Assembly (NCBI GenBank): GCA_027605045.1
Contig: JAQFWX010000035.1
Coordinates: 409,562-473,561 of the forward strand
From: Phallus indusiatus
Lineage: Eukaryota > Basidiomycota > Agaricomycetes > Phallales > Phallaceae
DNA length: 64,000 nucleotides
Direction: 5' to 3'
A program made the position numbers and the translations under genes. The stretch's first letter is position 1; every line of letters begins with the position of its first letter. The notes beneath the pieces were generated by a model that did not search any database, was not told the origin of the DNA, and was given only the letters and a program-made list of their open reading frames with translations. Of the stretch, positions 23,935 to 35,102 are shown piece by piece.

Positions 23935-26081
23935 TTAAGCTTTGACAAAAAGATCCGTAAATTGATCAACAGGCATGTCAAACAATTTAGACCGATCATT
24001 GACGGCTTCCAAAATCCTAGGTGGTTGACCGATATGTAAAAGGAAAGATTAAACGAAATTTGCCAAGTGACTTACTTTTGTTTGCGAGTTCCGTCAAAAA
24101 CGGAAGAAAGGTGCCTGAAAGGCTATCAATATATATTTCTGTTGTCAAACAAATAGAAAGCCCACCTGTCAAACTTCTTCAGGAGAACGGGCGTTCCCTC
24201 TTCGCGCTATCAGATATGTTAGATGTCAACTCATCACGACAAGAATCTTGATGGGATCTCTTTTTACCCTTCTCTTATGTCCTATTGGATATTCAACTAC
24301 CACTTCATCAAGAACAGTGCCATCATTCAACTCGACCAATAACGCGTTTCCAATAGAACGTTTCTCGGGATCATGGTAGTCATGGCTAAAGACCTTATCC
24401 TCGACACAATGAATCTTGTCCCGGAGTTGATCGATACGAGGGTCGGCGGCTGCAGCATCAGAGCTGAAGCAGGGAAATGATGTTAAGAATATATTGAGAT
24501 CGGAGAGTATTTGAGAGATGTTGCGTACTAAGATTGTCCGTCCAAATTTCCATAAATCAAAGGATATGCCACCATGTAGTTGATATCGTGACTGACATAC
24601 ACAAATGAGAAGCAGACCCATCTCGGGAATAAGGGGATACACTTACTCTCTATCGGCGAAATTATGGAGAGGACCTTTCTTGTTTATAATTCTGATGAGA
24701 AGAGTAAATTTCTCTTCGATAAAAAATCGGAGGTGAAGTGTGTATCACCTCATGGCCGCTTCTTGAGTTCTGATTCTGATACTCTTAATGTCTTCGGCAG
24801 ACTTTCCTATTGATTTCAGCTTTTCGTGGACCGTATGGGCTGCTTCCACAGCCGTTTGGGCATGGAATTCGGCAGGATACGAAATCTTGAACAATACGTT
24901 TTCCATAATATAGGAACCATAGGGTCGCTGGAACTCGAACGGTTTACCCTTTTAAATGAATAAGAAAACTTTTAATTTAAAAGCGAAAAAAACGAAAGTC
25001 ACCTTGAATAACACATCATAAAAGCCCCAGGTTTTTGCGGTCAATACGGATGGAAGCCCAATTTGACCTCTTTTAACTAGCCAAACTATATTTACGGCAC
25101 GGGAACCAGCGTCTCCTGCTGCCCAAGATTTACGAGAGCTGGTGTTGGGCGCGTGTCGATAGGTTCTCAATGACTGTCCATCGACCCATGCTTGAGAAAT
25201 GGCGTCTACTGTTTGGTCGCGGTTTAATCCACTGTTAAGCGTTAAATATAATAATAATTTTTTTTGAGAAAAATAAAGAAACTCACAGTAACTTGCTGAC
25301 AACAGCTGTGCTTGCAACTTTGACCAATACAACGTGATCCAGTCCTACTCGATTAAACGAATTAAGGAGAGCTAGGCATCCTTGAATTTCGTGCGCTTTG
25401 ATCATGGATTCCAAAATATCTTTAACGGTAAGTTTTACGCCGGTGCGACTCAGGTGGTCAGCTACAGCTAATATAGCTGCAAGGTTATCGGATGGATGTC
25501 CCCCTTGAGAAAAAGTAGATTTAAACTGAGGTTACGATTCGTGAAGAATGGCAGCATACATTCGGCCGCGAGGAAGGTATCATTATAGTCCAACCACCGG
25601 TTCATAATCCCGATGTTGAAAGCGCCTCTGATAGGATCCAGCTGAAAATTGGTTCCAGGGACCTTCGTACCTAATGAAGAGAACAGGAAAAGAAGCAAAT
25701 CATAAGTCAATTAAACAGTGGTGTTATGACAGAGGCTTTTTCGCCCCTCTGACCGTTTGGGACAATTGTTCCTTCGACGACAGGACCAAGAAGCTTTACA
25801 CATTCGGGAAACTTCAAAGCCTCGAATCCACAGCCAATGGTATCGATGAGACAGAGTCTAGCGGTTTCATACGCCAAATCAGAATCGATGGTATAGCTGT
25901 GGACGTAGTCTGCAATATCCTGGTTGACTTTGTCGTGTTCGGGGCGGACGGAACTTTCAGCAGAGAATGACATGAATCTTTTATCTGAGGTAAATAATTT
26001 TATGAGTCTGGGTTGACTGGCGGAGCTTGCACGAGGAAGAGAAAGACGTGCTGAGCGTATGAGAGAATGTCTTAGGACCAT
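23935..26081 (-). CDS. PDH1: 2-methylcitrate dehydratase, mitochondrial (MmgE/PrpD family)
   Basis: Multi-exon gene from ATG 26081 to the stop at 23935-23937 (…[13 protein letters not shown]). The start gives an Arg/Ser-rich mitochondrial presequence ([17 protein letters not shown]). The PrpD fold is recognisable: [81 protein letters not shown] with [33 protein letters not shown] and the C-terminal YPIGHKRR. The enzyme dehydrates 2-methylcitrate to 2-methyl-cis-aconitate in the methylcitrate cycle, which clears propionyl-CoA. No other cycle gene is in the window. A further in-frame ATG at 26156 would add 25 residues without a targeting character. Confidence 0.93.
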
Positions 26082-26093
26082 GGAATGGATGAC

Positions 26094-26111
26094 GGCAGGC
26101 AGGCAGGCAGG
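26094..26111. repeat. (GGCA)n microsatellite just upstream of the prpD-type start
   Basis: Four GGCA units immediately 5' of the proposed initiator ATG, within the presumed leader. Confidence 0.7.
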
Positions 26112-26318
26112 GGAATTGAATGACCGGTGTGACATGTGACAACACGAGTTAGGCATCGTTACACATCACGTTACTTTTATTGTTAAGTAATAAATTAAAA
26201 TTAAGACTCCTCTCTCTTTTATGCCACAGTAAGCGAAGACCACCGCAAACATTTTTCTCCTTTCTCTTTGACCACACTCTCTCATTTTGAACACTGTTTA
26301 TTACGTTGATGAAGCGAA

Positions 26319-27134
26319 ATGCCAACATTTTCTGTGTCTGATAATATTATCAGTGAGTTTTGTGTTATCGAGATTCAAGAATTCATCGTGACTAATTCGA
26401 CGTTTACTTGTGGCGTGTTTTTAGCACTTCACTATACCGATGGAAGTTTTAACTTGCGGCCTGACCCTTCAGAGGACACAATCACACGTACATGGGTAGA
26501 TTACATGGAGGAATGTAAAGGTAATCACCCTACCCTCAAGAGTTGGAAGGTAGCATTTATGCCTTCAATCCTTTTGCGATCTGTCTTAGATCTGACTGGC
26601 ACTTTTTTACTATATTCAGGAAAAGATAGGAACATTTCTAGCGGCGTATGTTCTACAGCGTCGAGGTTGGTTATATTAGTCGGTTTTTGAGAAATTACTT
26701 TACTTAATTACACTCGCGGTTGTGTCAGACGCTCAACGTAGAAGGTATACATTGTCGTCTCTGCCGGCAGGATATTCGCTGTTCGTGCACAAAAAAGGGG
26801 AGCGAGCAAATCCTCGGATGGATGCGTACTTGTGGTGGGTGTCGTTAATTTATTGTCGGTACTAGAGCATGTCAATAATAGAATTTAAACGCGCAGGGGC
26901 TCGTCTACTGGCGCGGTGTTTCGATCTCCAGCTGAATTCTTCTTCCATGCAAAGTGGATCATGCTGGGCTGTCCCCTCTCAGGCGTTCAAAGCCACGACG
27001 CGGAACTGTTTGGCAAGCCTCTTCCTGAGGAATACGAGAACCGATGCGGATGCACCTATTGTGCGGGTACGGATCAAACATATATTAGTAGCACGTTTTC
27101 CAACTATAACCCGAAGAAAAAACGAAGGGGATAA
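26319..27134 (+). CDS. Cryptic loci regulator 2 (Clr2) N-terminal-like domain protein
   Basis: Exons 26319-26352 and 26425-26549 are clear, with later exons to TAA 27132-27134; about 190 residues. The N-terminal half contains LHYTDGSFNLRPDPSED and WVDYMEEC, then LKSWKEKIGTFLAAYVLQRR. The central block matches the Clr2 transcription-silencing signature: RRYTLSSLPAGYSLFVHKKG, NPRMDAYLW, GAVFRSPAEFFFHAKWIM and the Cys pair CGCTYC. It ends in a basic tail KKKRRG. In fission yeast Clr2 is a subunit of the SHREC heterochromatin complex. Here the protein is short, carrying little beyond the N-terminal domain. The assignment rests on motif memory, so the family call is likely but not certain. Confidence 0.65.
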
Positions 27135-27937
27135 GGACTTGGATCTGGAATCTAAACTGTGAAGGATATGAGTATGGATATGAATATGAAATTTTGTTTT
27201 CTCCTTTTTTTTTACTATAAATCATTGTAATAACCATAATGAGCGAGTAAAATTGATTGAACGACCGGCGCTCCCGCGGCTGTCCAGGCTGTGTGACTCG
27301 ATTGTCGTCGGCATTGAGTCAATCAAGCGCCGGGCGGGTTCCGAAGCTGTGTAGTGTTGTTTGGCTGTCCATCAAGTGACTGGACTGACTCTGACTCCGC
27401 TGCCTTCCCTTGCACGCTCTGCTCGCTTTTCACCGACTTGATAATAATCTGAACTCTTTCTCTTTGCGCTGTTTTCTCTCTTCTCTCTATCTCTAACATC
27501 TTACTAGCGTTTTCCAAAGGGCGACTATCACCCTAGGAAACCCGTTCAGAGCGAACCAGTAGCAGCTACTTGGTTCCTCTGGGCAACCTGATCACCCGCC
27601 ACTCCCAATGACTCAAATACGCACTGGCACCCGACCGATTATTTTGAACTCTAACAACAACAGCAACGATTTCTCTTCTTCTATCATGTCTATCTTCTTC
27701 AACAACTTCTACTGTATCAATGGCGCCATCGGCTTTTCTTCTCTCTACTAGATCTATATATCGTTACAGCCCGTCTCTTTTCTGTTGTCTCTATCTTAGC
27801 TATCCCCTAAGTCCCCAAACGCTATCTCATCGTCTATTCTTACAACGCCCGACCTTGCTCCAACAACTGTCCCACCAACACATTCTATATTCAACCACTT
27901 GCCAAGCCTTCTCCTGATATCTTATATCCTCCCCCGA
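27135..27937. promoter_or_regulatory. Upstream region and leader of the Pho85-type cyclin gene
   Basis: About 800 bp between the Clr2-like stop and the cyclin start. It turns strongly pyrimidine-rich on the plus strand from 27420 (CT runs), as is common for fungal promoters and 5' leaders. Short ATG-initiated ORFs at 27720 and elsewhere could be upstream ORFs but have no support. Confidence 0.4.
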
Positions 27938-30040
27938 ATGGGTTCTGTATCCCGCCTTCCCTCCCGAAGTGGTGCTCTTCGATGGCACCCCTATCATGCC
28001 AATACTTCTCTCCCCCCCTCTGCTCAACCTTGTCCCCTCAAACCCGCCACATCTACTTCACCGACTCCGGTCTCCAATCGCCACTCACACCTCAATACCC
28101 CCGTCTCCACCCTGGTTACTTCCTGCAAATCGATCAGAAACAACCTCCCCTCCTCCTCAAAGCAGTCTCAATTGTCTTCTCACCAACTAATCTCGAACCG
28201 CAAAGATCGTCAAGACGCTAAAAAGGCACAAAAAGAGAAATTCGAGAATGCCTTAAAAGGTATCCGTCTCATAACTATTTATACTGTTATTCTTTTTTTA
28301 GTAACCTTATTATTCTTCCTCCCTTTCTTCATTGCGTACATTATTTTAGAACTTGCCGTACAGCGCCTGACAGATATTTGGAAGGAGACAAACTACGTCA
28401 CCTGCTCAGCCCGTCCGCAAACATCCACCGTAATTAATTTTACCGAATCGGGAACTTCCCAGCCCCCAAAACAGACACATGTCCAGCTCCCATCCCCGTG
28501 CACACCCACGATCCAAACTTTTTCGTCCCCAGAGCAGCCAAAGATACCGTACGCTACAGACATGTCCTCTTCTTCTCGTCGGATGCCTTTGCGCGCTTTC
28601 GTTCATGAAATGTTGCGTCGTTCCAAAACTGCGTGGCCGGCCTTACAAATAGCCCTTTGTTACCTTGACGCCGTCAAATCTAAAGTCCCCAACGCAATAG
28701 CCGAAGCTCAATCAAGCCAAGGATTACAAGCTGCGGAAGCCGTCCTGGACAGCCTTTTCTATTCTGCCCAGGTTGCTGATATTCCCGAGTCCAGTCAGAA
28801 GTGCGACACGCCAGGAATCGATTGTTTGACCCCGGAGACTCAGATATCGTCTCCTTCGTCTACCTCTGGCAATGCCAGAAGGCTCAGTAGCATAGGGGAT
28901 GATGTTGCGCCGCCAGTACAGCCGTATGCTACTCAGCCTTCTGGCATTGCCAGTGCTAGTCAAGGAAACGATATGGTTAGTCGCTGCGCCAAACGTCGAC
29001 GAATGCCTACTACTTGGAGTATTACACCTCTACCTCCTCGTCCGTCGCCTCTGCTCTGTCCAAGGAGAATGTTCATCGCGGCTCTTATTTTGGCTACGAA
29101 ATTCACGCAAGATAGAGTTTACTCGAATCGCGTTTGGGCTAAGATATGCGGTCTGGATGCACGAGAAGTTTCACGATGCGAACGCGCTCTGGGGGCTGCT
29201 CTTGAATGGCGATTGTGGGTAGGCAAAGGTATGGCCGATGAGCCCACTCAGTTCTTAAGGAACTTCCTTCTGGCTGAGGAGTCTTCTGTTGGGAAAACCA
29301 AAACCGCAAATGCAAATGCGAGCGTCACCACAGCGACAGCAACTCTTTACCCCGCAACGGCAAATAGTTGTAGTAGTAGTGGTGGTGGTGGTGGTGGTAT
29401 GCCACTAACCCGCTCGTTGAGTGATAGTGCGGTTTTGATAGGTAACAATTCATGTACCGACGATTTGTCGGCTGACCTTCGCTCTGCGTTCAAGCGTTCA
29501 TCTTCAATGGCTGACCTTGACTTGACGCCAACACGATCTGCAGCATCGTCGTTGTCGTCGTCGTCGACTTCAACCGTTTCTTCTTACGCGACTCTGAGCG
29601 ACCCAACAACTATGATACTAACCCCGGTCAACGCTGATCTCGATGCAATGGAATCGGAATGTAGCAGCGGCGACGCTGGTGCCGACAATCATAACAACAA
29701 GGTTTTCAGCAATGGCACCCCATCTCTAGTATATTCTTCAGTAACCTCGGTGGTCTCGTCTCTATCTGAAACAACCCCGTTCTCGATGAACGAATATTCC
29801 TTCAACCCGAAAATGCCTTATAGCAGCCTACCGAGTCCTCCTTGCTCACATTTCTCACCGTATCATCATTACGGTGCGACAGGTGAACAACATCAAAATT
29901 CGATGTATTCGTACAAGCCTTATAAACCGCCTGGCATGGATGATACACCATTTGGATTCGATCCTGTTAAAGGATATATTTCCGGGTTAGAAGGGACGCT
30001 CACAGCGGGAGTCAAAGATATTAATGACATATACTTTTGA
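27938..30040 (+). CDS. Pho85-type (Pcl/CLG1-like) cyclin
   Basis: Proposed exons are 27938-28259 and 28350-30040, about 670 residues. A Ser/Pro-rich N-terminus ends in a basic helix DRQDAKKAQKEKFENALK. The cyclin box follows: MPLRAFVHEMLRRSKTAW, LQIALCYLDAVKSKVP, then after a 100-residue insert PRRMFIAALILATKFTQDR, YSNRVWAKICGLDAREVSRC and ERALGAALEWRLWVG. Such cyclins activate the Pho85/Cdk5-type kinase in nutrient, phosphate and amino-acid responses. The C-terminal 250 residues are Ser/Thr/Pro-rich and probably disordered. The 90 nt at 28260-28349 read as a hydrophobic helix if left in, but have GT-AG ends and a pyrimidine-rich body, and are best taken as an intron. An in-frame ATG at 27899 is an alternative start. 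Confidence 0.85.
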   Translation: MGSVSRLPSRSGALRWHPYHANTSLPPSAQPCPLKPATSTSPTPVSNRHSHLNTPVSTLVTSCKSIRNNLPSSSKQSQLSSHQLISNRKDRQDAKKAQKEKFENALKGIRLITIYTVILFLVTLLFFLPFFIAYIILELAVQRLTDIWKETNYVTCSARPQTSTVINFTESGTSQPPKQTHVQLPSPCTPTIQTFSSPEQPKIPYATDMSSSSRRMPLRAFVHEMLRRSKTAWPALQIALCYLDAVKSKVPNAIAEAQSSQGLQAAEAVLDSLFYSAQVADIPESSQKCDTPGIDCLTPETQISSPSSTSGNARRLSSIGDDVAPPVQPYATQPSGIASASQGNDMVSRCAKRRRMPTTWSITPLPPRPSPLLCPRRMFIAALILATKFTQDRVYSNRVWAKICGLDAREVSRCERALGAALEWRLWVGKGMADEPTQFLRNFLLAEESSVGKTKTANANASVTTATATLYPATANSCSSSGGGGGGMPLTRSLSDSAVLIGNNSCTDDLSADLRSAFKRSSSMADLDLTPTRSAASSLSSSSTSTVSSYATLSDPTTMILTPVNADLDAMESECSSGDAGADNHNNKVFSNGTPSLVYSSVTSVVSSLSETTPFSMNEYSFNPKMPYSSLPSPPCSHFSPYHHYGATGEQHQNSMYSYKPYKPPGMDDTPFGFDPVKGYISGLEGTLTAGVKDINDIYF
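28260..28349 (+). other. Stop-free 90-nt intron inside the cyclin gene
   Basis: The segment begins GTATCC, ends TTTTAG, is 30 codons long and has no in-frame stop. Translated, it gives a 30-residue Leu/Ile/Phe-rich pseudo-transmembrane segment, which does not fit a nuclear cyclin. Removing it leaves the frame unchanged (ALK then ELAVQRL). Confidence 0.75.
28866..28953. repeat. 29-bp inverted repeat within the cyclin coding sequence
   Basis: Left arm 28866-28894, right arm 28925-28953, 28 of 29 bases complementary, with a 30-nt spacer. The mRNA could form a long hairpin here, between the two halves of the cyclin box. Confidence 0.9.
29366..29399 (+). repeat. Trinucleotide run (TAG)n(TGG)n-type coding for Ser and Gly
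   Basis: AGT and GGT codons encode SSS followed by six Gly in the disordered C-terminal part of the cyclin. Confidence 0.8.
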
Positions 30041-30402
30041 CAAATATCCACTTATTTCTTCTCTTTCTATCTCTCTCTGTCTCTCTCTCCTCTTCTTTTT
30101 TTTTTTTTTGCATCGTGAGTTGCTAGTTTCGACCTTTATGCTGGCCCATATATCATTCTAACATGAAACAAGTCCCTTCTCTAGTTCTTCCTTCAGTTGT
30201 ACCAACTATCAACACTGCAGCAAGTTCCCTTTCTCGACTATGTCTGTATATCTTGGCTTTTCGCCTTCCGGCTCCGAAATTCTAACTCCATATATGCTCT
30301 TTTCTATGCCTCTAGTATGCTTCCACTCGAAAGATATAAGAAAAAAAACCTCTCTTTTTGTTCACATCTGTTCTAAGAATATTCTCTCTTCTTTTTCTTT
30401 CA

Positions 30403-31991
30403 TTATTTTTTTTTCTTTCTTACTTGAATTTTTATATGCCTTCCTTCTCTGTGTCTGTAGAAAGAAAACCGAAATATGAAGTCTTCCTTTATATCTCTCA
30501 ATTTGGTGTGATTCTTGAACGATACAAATTCTTTCTTTTTTTTTTTTGCATATTTCGTACATGACATGCATGACAGAAGAATGATATGAATTGAATTGAA
30601 ACAGAATTGAATTGAATTATTACTCGTTGAAAAATTCCAGGGAGTTTCCCGTGTTTGAATAGCGCGCCAAGTAGTAGGATGGCCGTCCGCGTTGCGGTTA
30701 CCCTCGTCGGTAAATATAGAATGGAACACAACATCGTCCGTGCCCTTCGAAAAAGGACAATAAATCAGTCAAATTTTATCATATCATGTCATCGTAATAT
30801 GCAAGTAATGTAAAAAAAATTGTCTTGCCATTCAAAAAAAAAAGACTCACCCTATTAGGAGGATCATGGATGCTGTTATACATTTCGTATATAAGGGGTA
30901 ATTAATATTTTTATGTATCAGGGCAATGAAATGATATGTAGCGGTGTTTTTTTGATAAAGTTAGGGGGAAGGGGGAACGCAATTACTTACCGGATATGGA
31001 TAAAACCTTCGCCTTCTTCATCCTGGATAGCAGGGATACGAAGTTTGCCAAATAAGATTGTCCCATAAGAGGTTGCACCAGACCTAGTAAATAACAGCGG
31101 GGAGGGGAGTCAGATAAGATGGAAGATAAAAAAGAAGGTTTTGCCAAACGGTGTTAAAAATTTTTGCTTACCTGATTAGAACCAGATCCTGTTTACAATA
31201 AGAAATCATTATATTATAATGATGTTGGGGGTGCGTGTGCATGATTCATGATGCAATGCACATAAGCATAAGTATTGAATTTTTTTTTTTTTGAAATTAA
31301 CCACATTCATTTGGAGTTTTGGATCCGGCGAAGACGGATGAATTGGATTGGAAGAGGAAGGGAAGGAGAGAAGAGGAGAAAAAAAAAAAGAACAAAAGAC
31401 AAACAACCCAAAAAAAGGAAGCATAGCGGTGAAAAACGATTGGAGGGGCACCTGTGTGTTGAATATTACTGTCGTTCAAATTTGGTATGGGTACATTACC
31501 TCAGACAGGTCGAAGGTTGTCAGGGCGTGGTCGCTGATGTCGTGTGCTCGAGACCACATCCGGGGCTCATGCTGTTACGGTGTAAACATGATGATGATGG
31601 GAGGAACGTACACACGTAACGGCCGTTGCGAAATTTTGGAATTTTGGGATTTGGATTGGATTTAGGAGGGAAGGGGTAGGGAAACGGTCATATGCAAATG
31701 AAACAATTACTACCGCCGTATATATCACACTTATAAAAGTGATGAAACCCGACCTTGTCCCAATCATGGCGTGATTTGATAATCGCGGCCTTGATTTTCG
31801 GAAGTACGTGGTGAAAAGCTTCGAGAGCGTTTGGGTGAGGGGGATGGGGAGCGTTTAGATTGACTTCTTCTGCCGATGCTAAAAGGTTGATGCAATGAAT
31901 ATGTATGTATGTAGTAGTGTTTTTGCGCGCGTAGATAATAACTATGAGCCTTGTTTTCCTATCGCGGAGAACACTGATTGCTCTTACCCAT
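30403..31991 (-). CDS. Unknown small conserved-looking protein
   Basis: Seven exons join in phase: 31991-31988, 31878-31754, 31571-31500, 31188-31172, 31083-30991, 30872-30851 and 30744 onward. The first exon is only ATGG. The product begins MASAEEVNLNAPHPPHPNAL, then FHHVLPKIKAAIIKSRHDWD, MWSRAHDISDHALTTFDLSE, SGATSYGTILFGKLRIPAIQ, GFIHIRIHDPPNRGTDDVVF, HSIFTDEGN and TWRAIQTRETPWNF. I do not recognise the family; it has no signal peptide or membrane helix and looks like a small globular protein of about 160 residues. In the present reading the frame runs on to a stop at 30403, adding a long low-quality tail. One extra base in the A-run at 30630-30634 would instead end it with FFNE and a stop at 30620. 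Confidence 0.6.
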
Positions 31992-33548
31992 TCCTACGTG
32001 CCGTGTGTGCGTGTGTGTTTGATGATTTAGGCAGTTGTAGTTATTTTGTCTAGACTCTGAGAGAGGGTTTCTTCAAGGGGTAGATAGTATACTTGGGAAG
32101 GTTGGAAACAGAAGGAAATCGGACAGTGACTCGGGAAGCTATGTCAGACTAGTCTAAATCGGGGAATTTCGGTAAGATACCAACAGATGATAACTGGAGC
32201 AATCCGGATCTGATCAAATATTATATCATAGCTGTCAGTTTTCAAAAAAAAAAGTTCCTCATTAGGTGTTATCATCATCATTACCACCATCAGCCGTCCT
32301 CATCAAATCTAAAAAAAAACTTTTTGAATGCGTATCAAATAGAAATGAAACAAAGACGACAAAGCACGGACTCAAAAGAGTTGGCATGTTTCAACTATTA
32401 CACATAGTTATACATTAAACTTTAAAATTCACTCTCTCAAGTCGTGGTCATCTAAAAGAAGAGTATATGGAGATTGATATGTAATTTCGCTGAACCAGAA
32501 AAGAACATACGCCCAGAATGATGATATATGGGGCTTACTAAAGGTTAAGAAAAGGAACCTCTAACTCGACGGCGAATTTGAAAGAATTGGAATGTGGTCC
32601 AACCAGTGATCTCACCTTGTCCCGAAGAGAAGCATTCTTTTGCAGTATGACAAAGAATGATCAAGCCAAACCACATATGTATCGTATTTCAGAATTCACA
32701 TAGATTGAATAGATATCTATTATCTAGACTGAGGCCGCGCCTACATACTATATGTTTCTCAGCCTCACAAATGACCGTGTAACCCACACACGCCCCGAAG
32801 GCATGTCAGAGAAAAAAAAAATATAACACTGATATCATGGCAACCAGGCTGATTTTTTTTTCAGGATCCACCACCTATAAGGATAAACAAAGAAGAAAAC
32901 CTGGTCTAACGCCTTTAGGTAAATCTATTTTTTATTGTTCTGGTTACTATTCGCAGGTTATTTTCAAATTCAAATTCTCTCTCCTGCTGAACATTGTTCC
33001 GACCTGTATTAAGGTGAGATTTTCAAGTACCATATGTACTACGTGTAAAAGTGTATGGTTAACTCTTTAAGTGGATATACTTACCTGATCCTTTGATAGT
33101 TGCTGTAAGTCTTATGAAAGAAATTATCTTTGCACTGCATTATTGCATGGCACAGCTGCAGAAAGTTAAAACAAAAACACGTGCACGTGAAAAAAGACGT
33201 CCCGTGAAATAAACGGAGGATGAAACTTAAAAGAGAGACAAAGAGACAGAGAGAAAGATAAAAAAATATCTCGAAGTGTGTGTGTGCGTATTATAGTACA
33301 TGTGTGCAGTTCTATTAGGTATTATGTCAATAAAAATATCGTTTGGATCTCCTTCTCTCGAAGTACGTATGTATTATACAACACGTTGGAGTCAGGGACA
33401 AAATAGGGTTGTTTGACAGAAATTACATATTGTGGCTGCCCTGTCACTTGACCCCCCAAAAAGCATAACTTGTGGCGAATAATCCTGTTTTCGAGAGATC
33501 TGTTTTTTCTTTTCCTTTTGCATAAGTCACAAGTTATATAGCAGTTAT

Positions 33549-33570
33549 AGTCAGTCAGTCAATCAGTCAA
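33549..33570. repeat. (AGTC)n microsatellite
   Basis: Five imperfect AGTC units in intergenic DNA. Confidence 0.7.
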
Positions 33571-34860
33571 GTCTATAATTGGTCCTGAGGCTAGTCTCAA
33601 GAAGTGAATGCTGCCCAGAGAGGAACATCATGTACGACGACTGGCGGTCTCAATTCCAGGGGCTGATGACAACGTTGATATTCGAGGAGCTGCCTCAGAG
33701 TCTGTTTGGATCGTGATCTGGGCAGTCCGCCGGCTAAAGCAACAGAGAATCCCATGCATATGAGCTCATACGCTCATCTACACAGAAGATGGAAACGGAT
33801 GATCAAAACATAAAATAAGGCGCAAACATTTACCCGCCGCGTTCGCATCATTCTGGGAAAGTCAAAAGAGTCTAAAATCCATTTCTGAGAGAGCGCGCGC
33901 ATGCGCAAGCTTGCCATGGATCTGCTGGCATGACACATTGATAGGCGTGACATTTTTTTCCCGTCTCCTTTTTTTTCTTCTGATTCTAAGTAGGGAAGCT
34001 AGGGAAGGAAGGAAGAAGGAAGGAAGAGAGGTAGGGCCAGTGTATTCCCAAGATCTTTAATCTCAATCTGACCCCCCCCCGTCTCACGGCTAGATTTACC
34101 TAAATAGGCATGCCTAATGACACCGCACTATGCATATCACCTATCACTTTTAGATCTCTCCCTGGCTACTCTAAATTCTCGAGCTAATTCTAATTTATCC
34201 TATATTGTTTTTGGTTGTTGTCTATTATTTTTATTACTATTCGCTGAGGAACCCAAAGAAGCTGATGACTGTGCATCAATCCTGTCTCACGAGGACACAT
34301 ACCCATCTGTCAAAAAACAAATATCTCAAAAAGAAAAAAGAAAATCAAGCCATAGGACACACACACACGGGAATATATATCAAACATGTGTTTTATTTTT
34401 ATATAAAAGATTATTTTGTAACATATGTATATTTTTTATCTAGGCGAGCCTCTTCTGAGCTGCGCACGCGCGCGCGCGGAAGTAACGGACTTTTCTGGGT
34501 CACTGTCCCGATTTTATGCTAGATTCGATTCTCGGCTGCATATTACTGTGATCTGAAACAGCCTTTAGAAGAAGCAAGTTCATAGATATAAGCGAAGCAC
34601 TGGGGGAAGAGGGTGGCACACGCGCGTACACACGCACATAGCATACATAGATACATAGATAGATAATAGTTCAGATCTTATCTTCCAAATGCGGATATAA
34701 CCTTTGCTCCGAGCACTATATATACATGTATATTTTGGCAGAATATTAGTTTCTAAATGAAATGGAAGGTGAAAAGGCAAAAAAAACAGGAGGGAGAGGG
34801 AGGGAAAAAAATATGGAAGACCAACAAAACAATGAACAAAGCATTTATATCCATTAGCAT

Positions 34861-34888
34861 ATATATTTATATAGATATATATATATAT
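34861..34888. repeat. AT-dinucleotide microsatellite
   Basis: Mostly TA/AT repeats with single interruptions, intergenic. Confidence 0.7.
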
Positions 34889-35102
34889 GGATGATGATAT
34901 ATGGGGGATATGTGTATTCTACTATGAAGGATAGGAAGATGTCGGAGAGCGCCCCACTAGACTTCTATCTTGCACCGTCCGGAACTGGATAAACAAAGGG
35001 AAAAAAACGATATATCAGGACACATGGAAAAAGAATTATGCCACGAATAACAACAGACTGATGATGGAAAGTCTGATTTTTGTTTTTCAGGGGATTTTTT
35101 TT

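Larger units (their letters stand above)
31992..35102. other. Gene-poor stretch, 3.1 kb
   Basis: I see no convincing coding exon. The stretch is AT-rich, with microsatellites ((AGTC)n at 33549-33570, GGAA-type purine run at 34003-34029, (AT)n at 34861-34888, CA and CG dinucleotide runs near 34345 and 34470) and many oligo-T tracts. The part next to 35103 is probably 3' UTR of the zinc-cluster gene, and the part near 32000 promoter of the small gene before it. Confidence 0.5.

Noticed and set aside
33549..33570. Tandem AGTC units as a possible CRISPR-like array
   Set aside because: Units are four bases with no spacers; an ordinary microsatellite in a eukaryotic genome.
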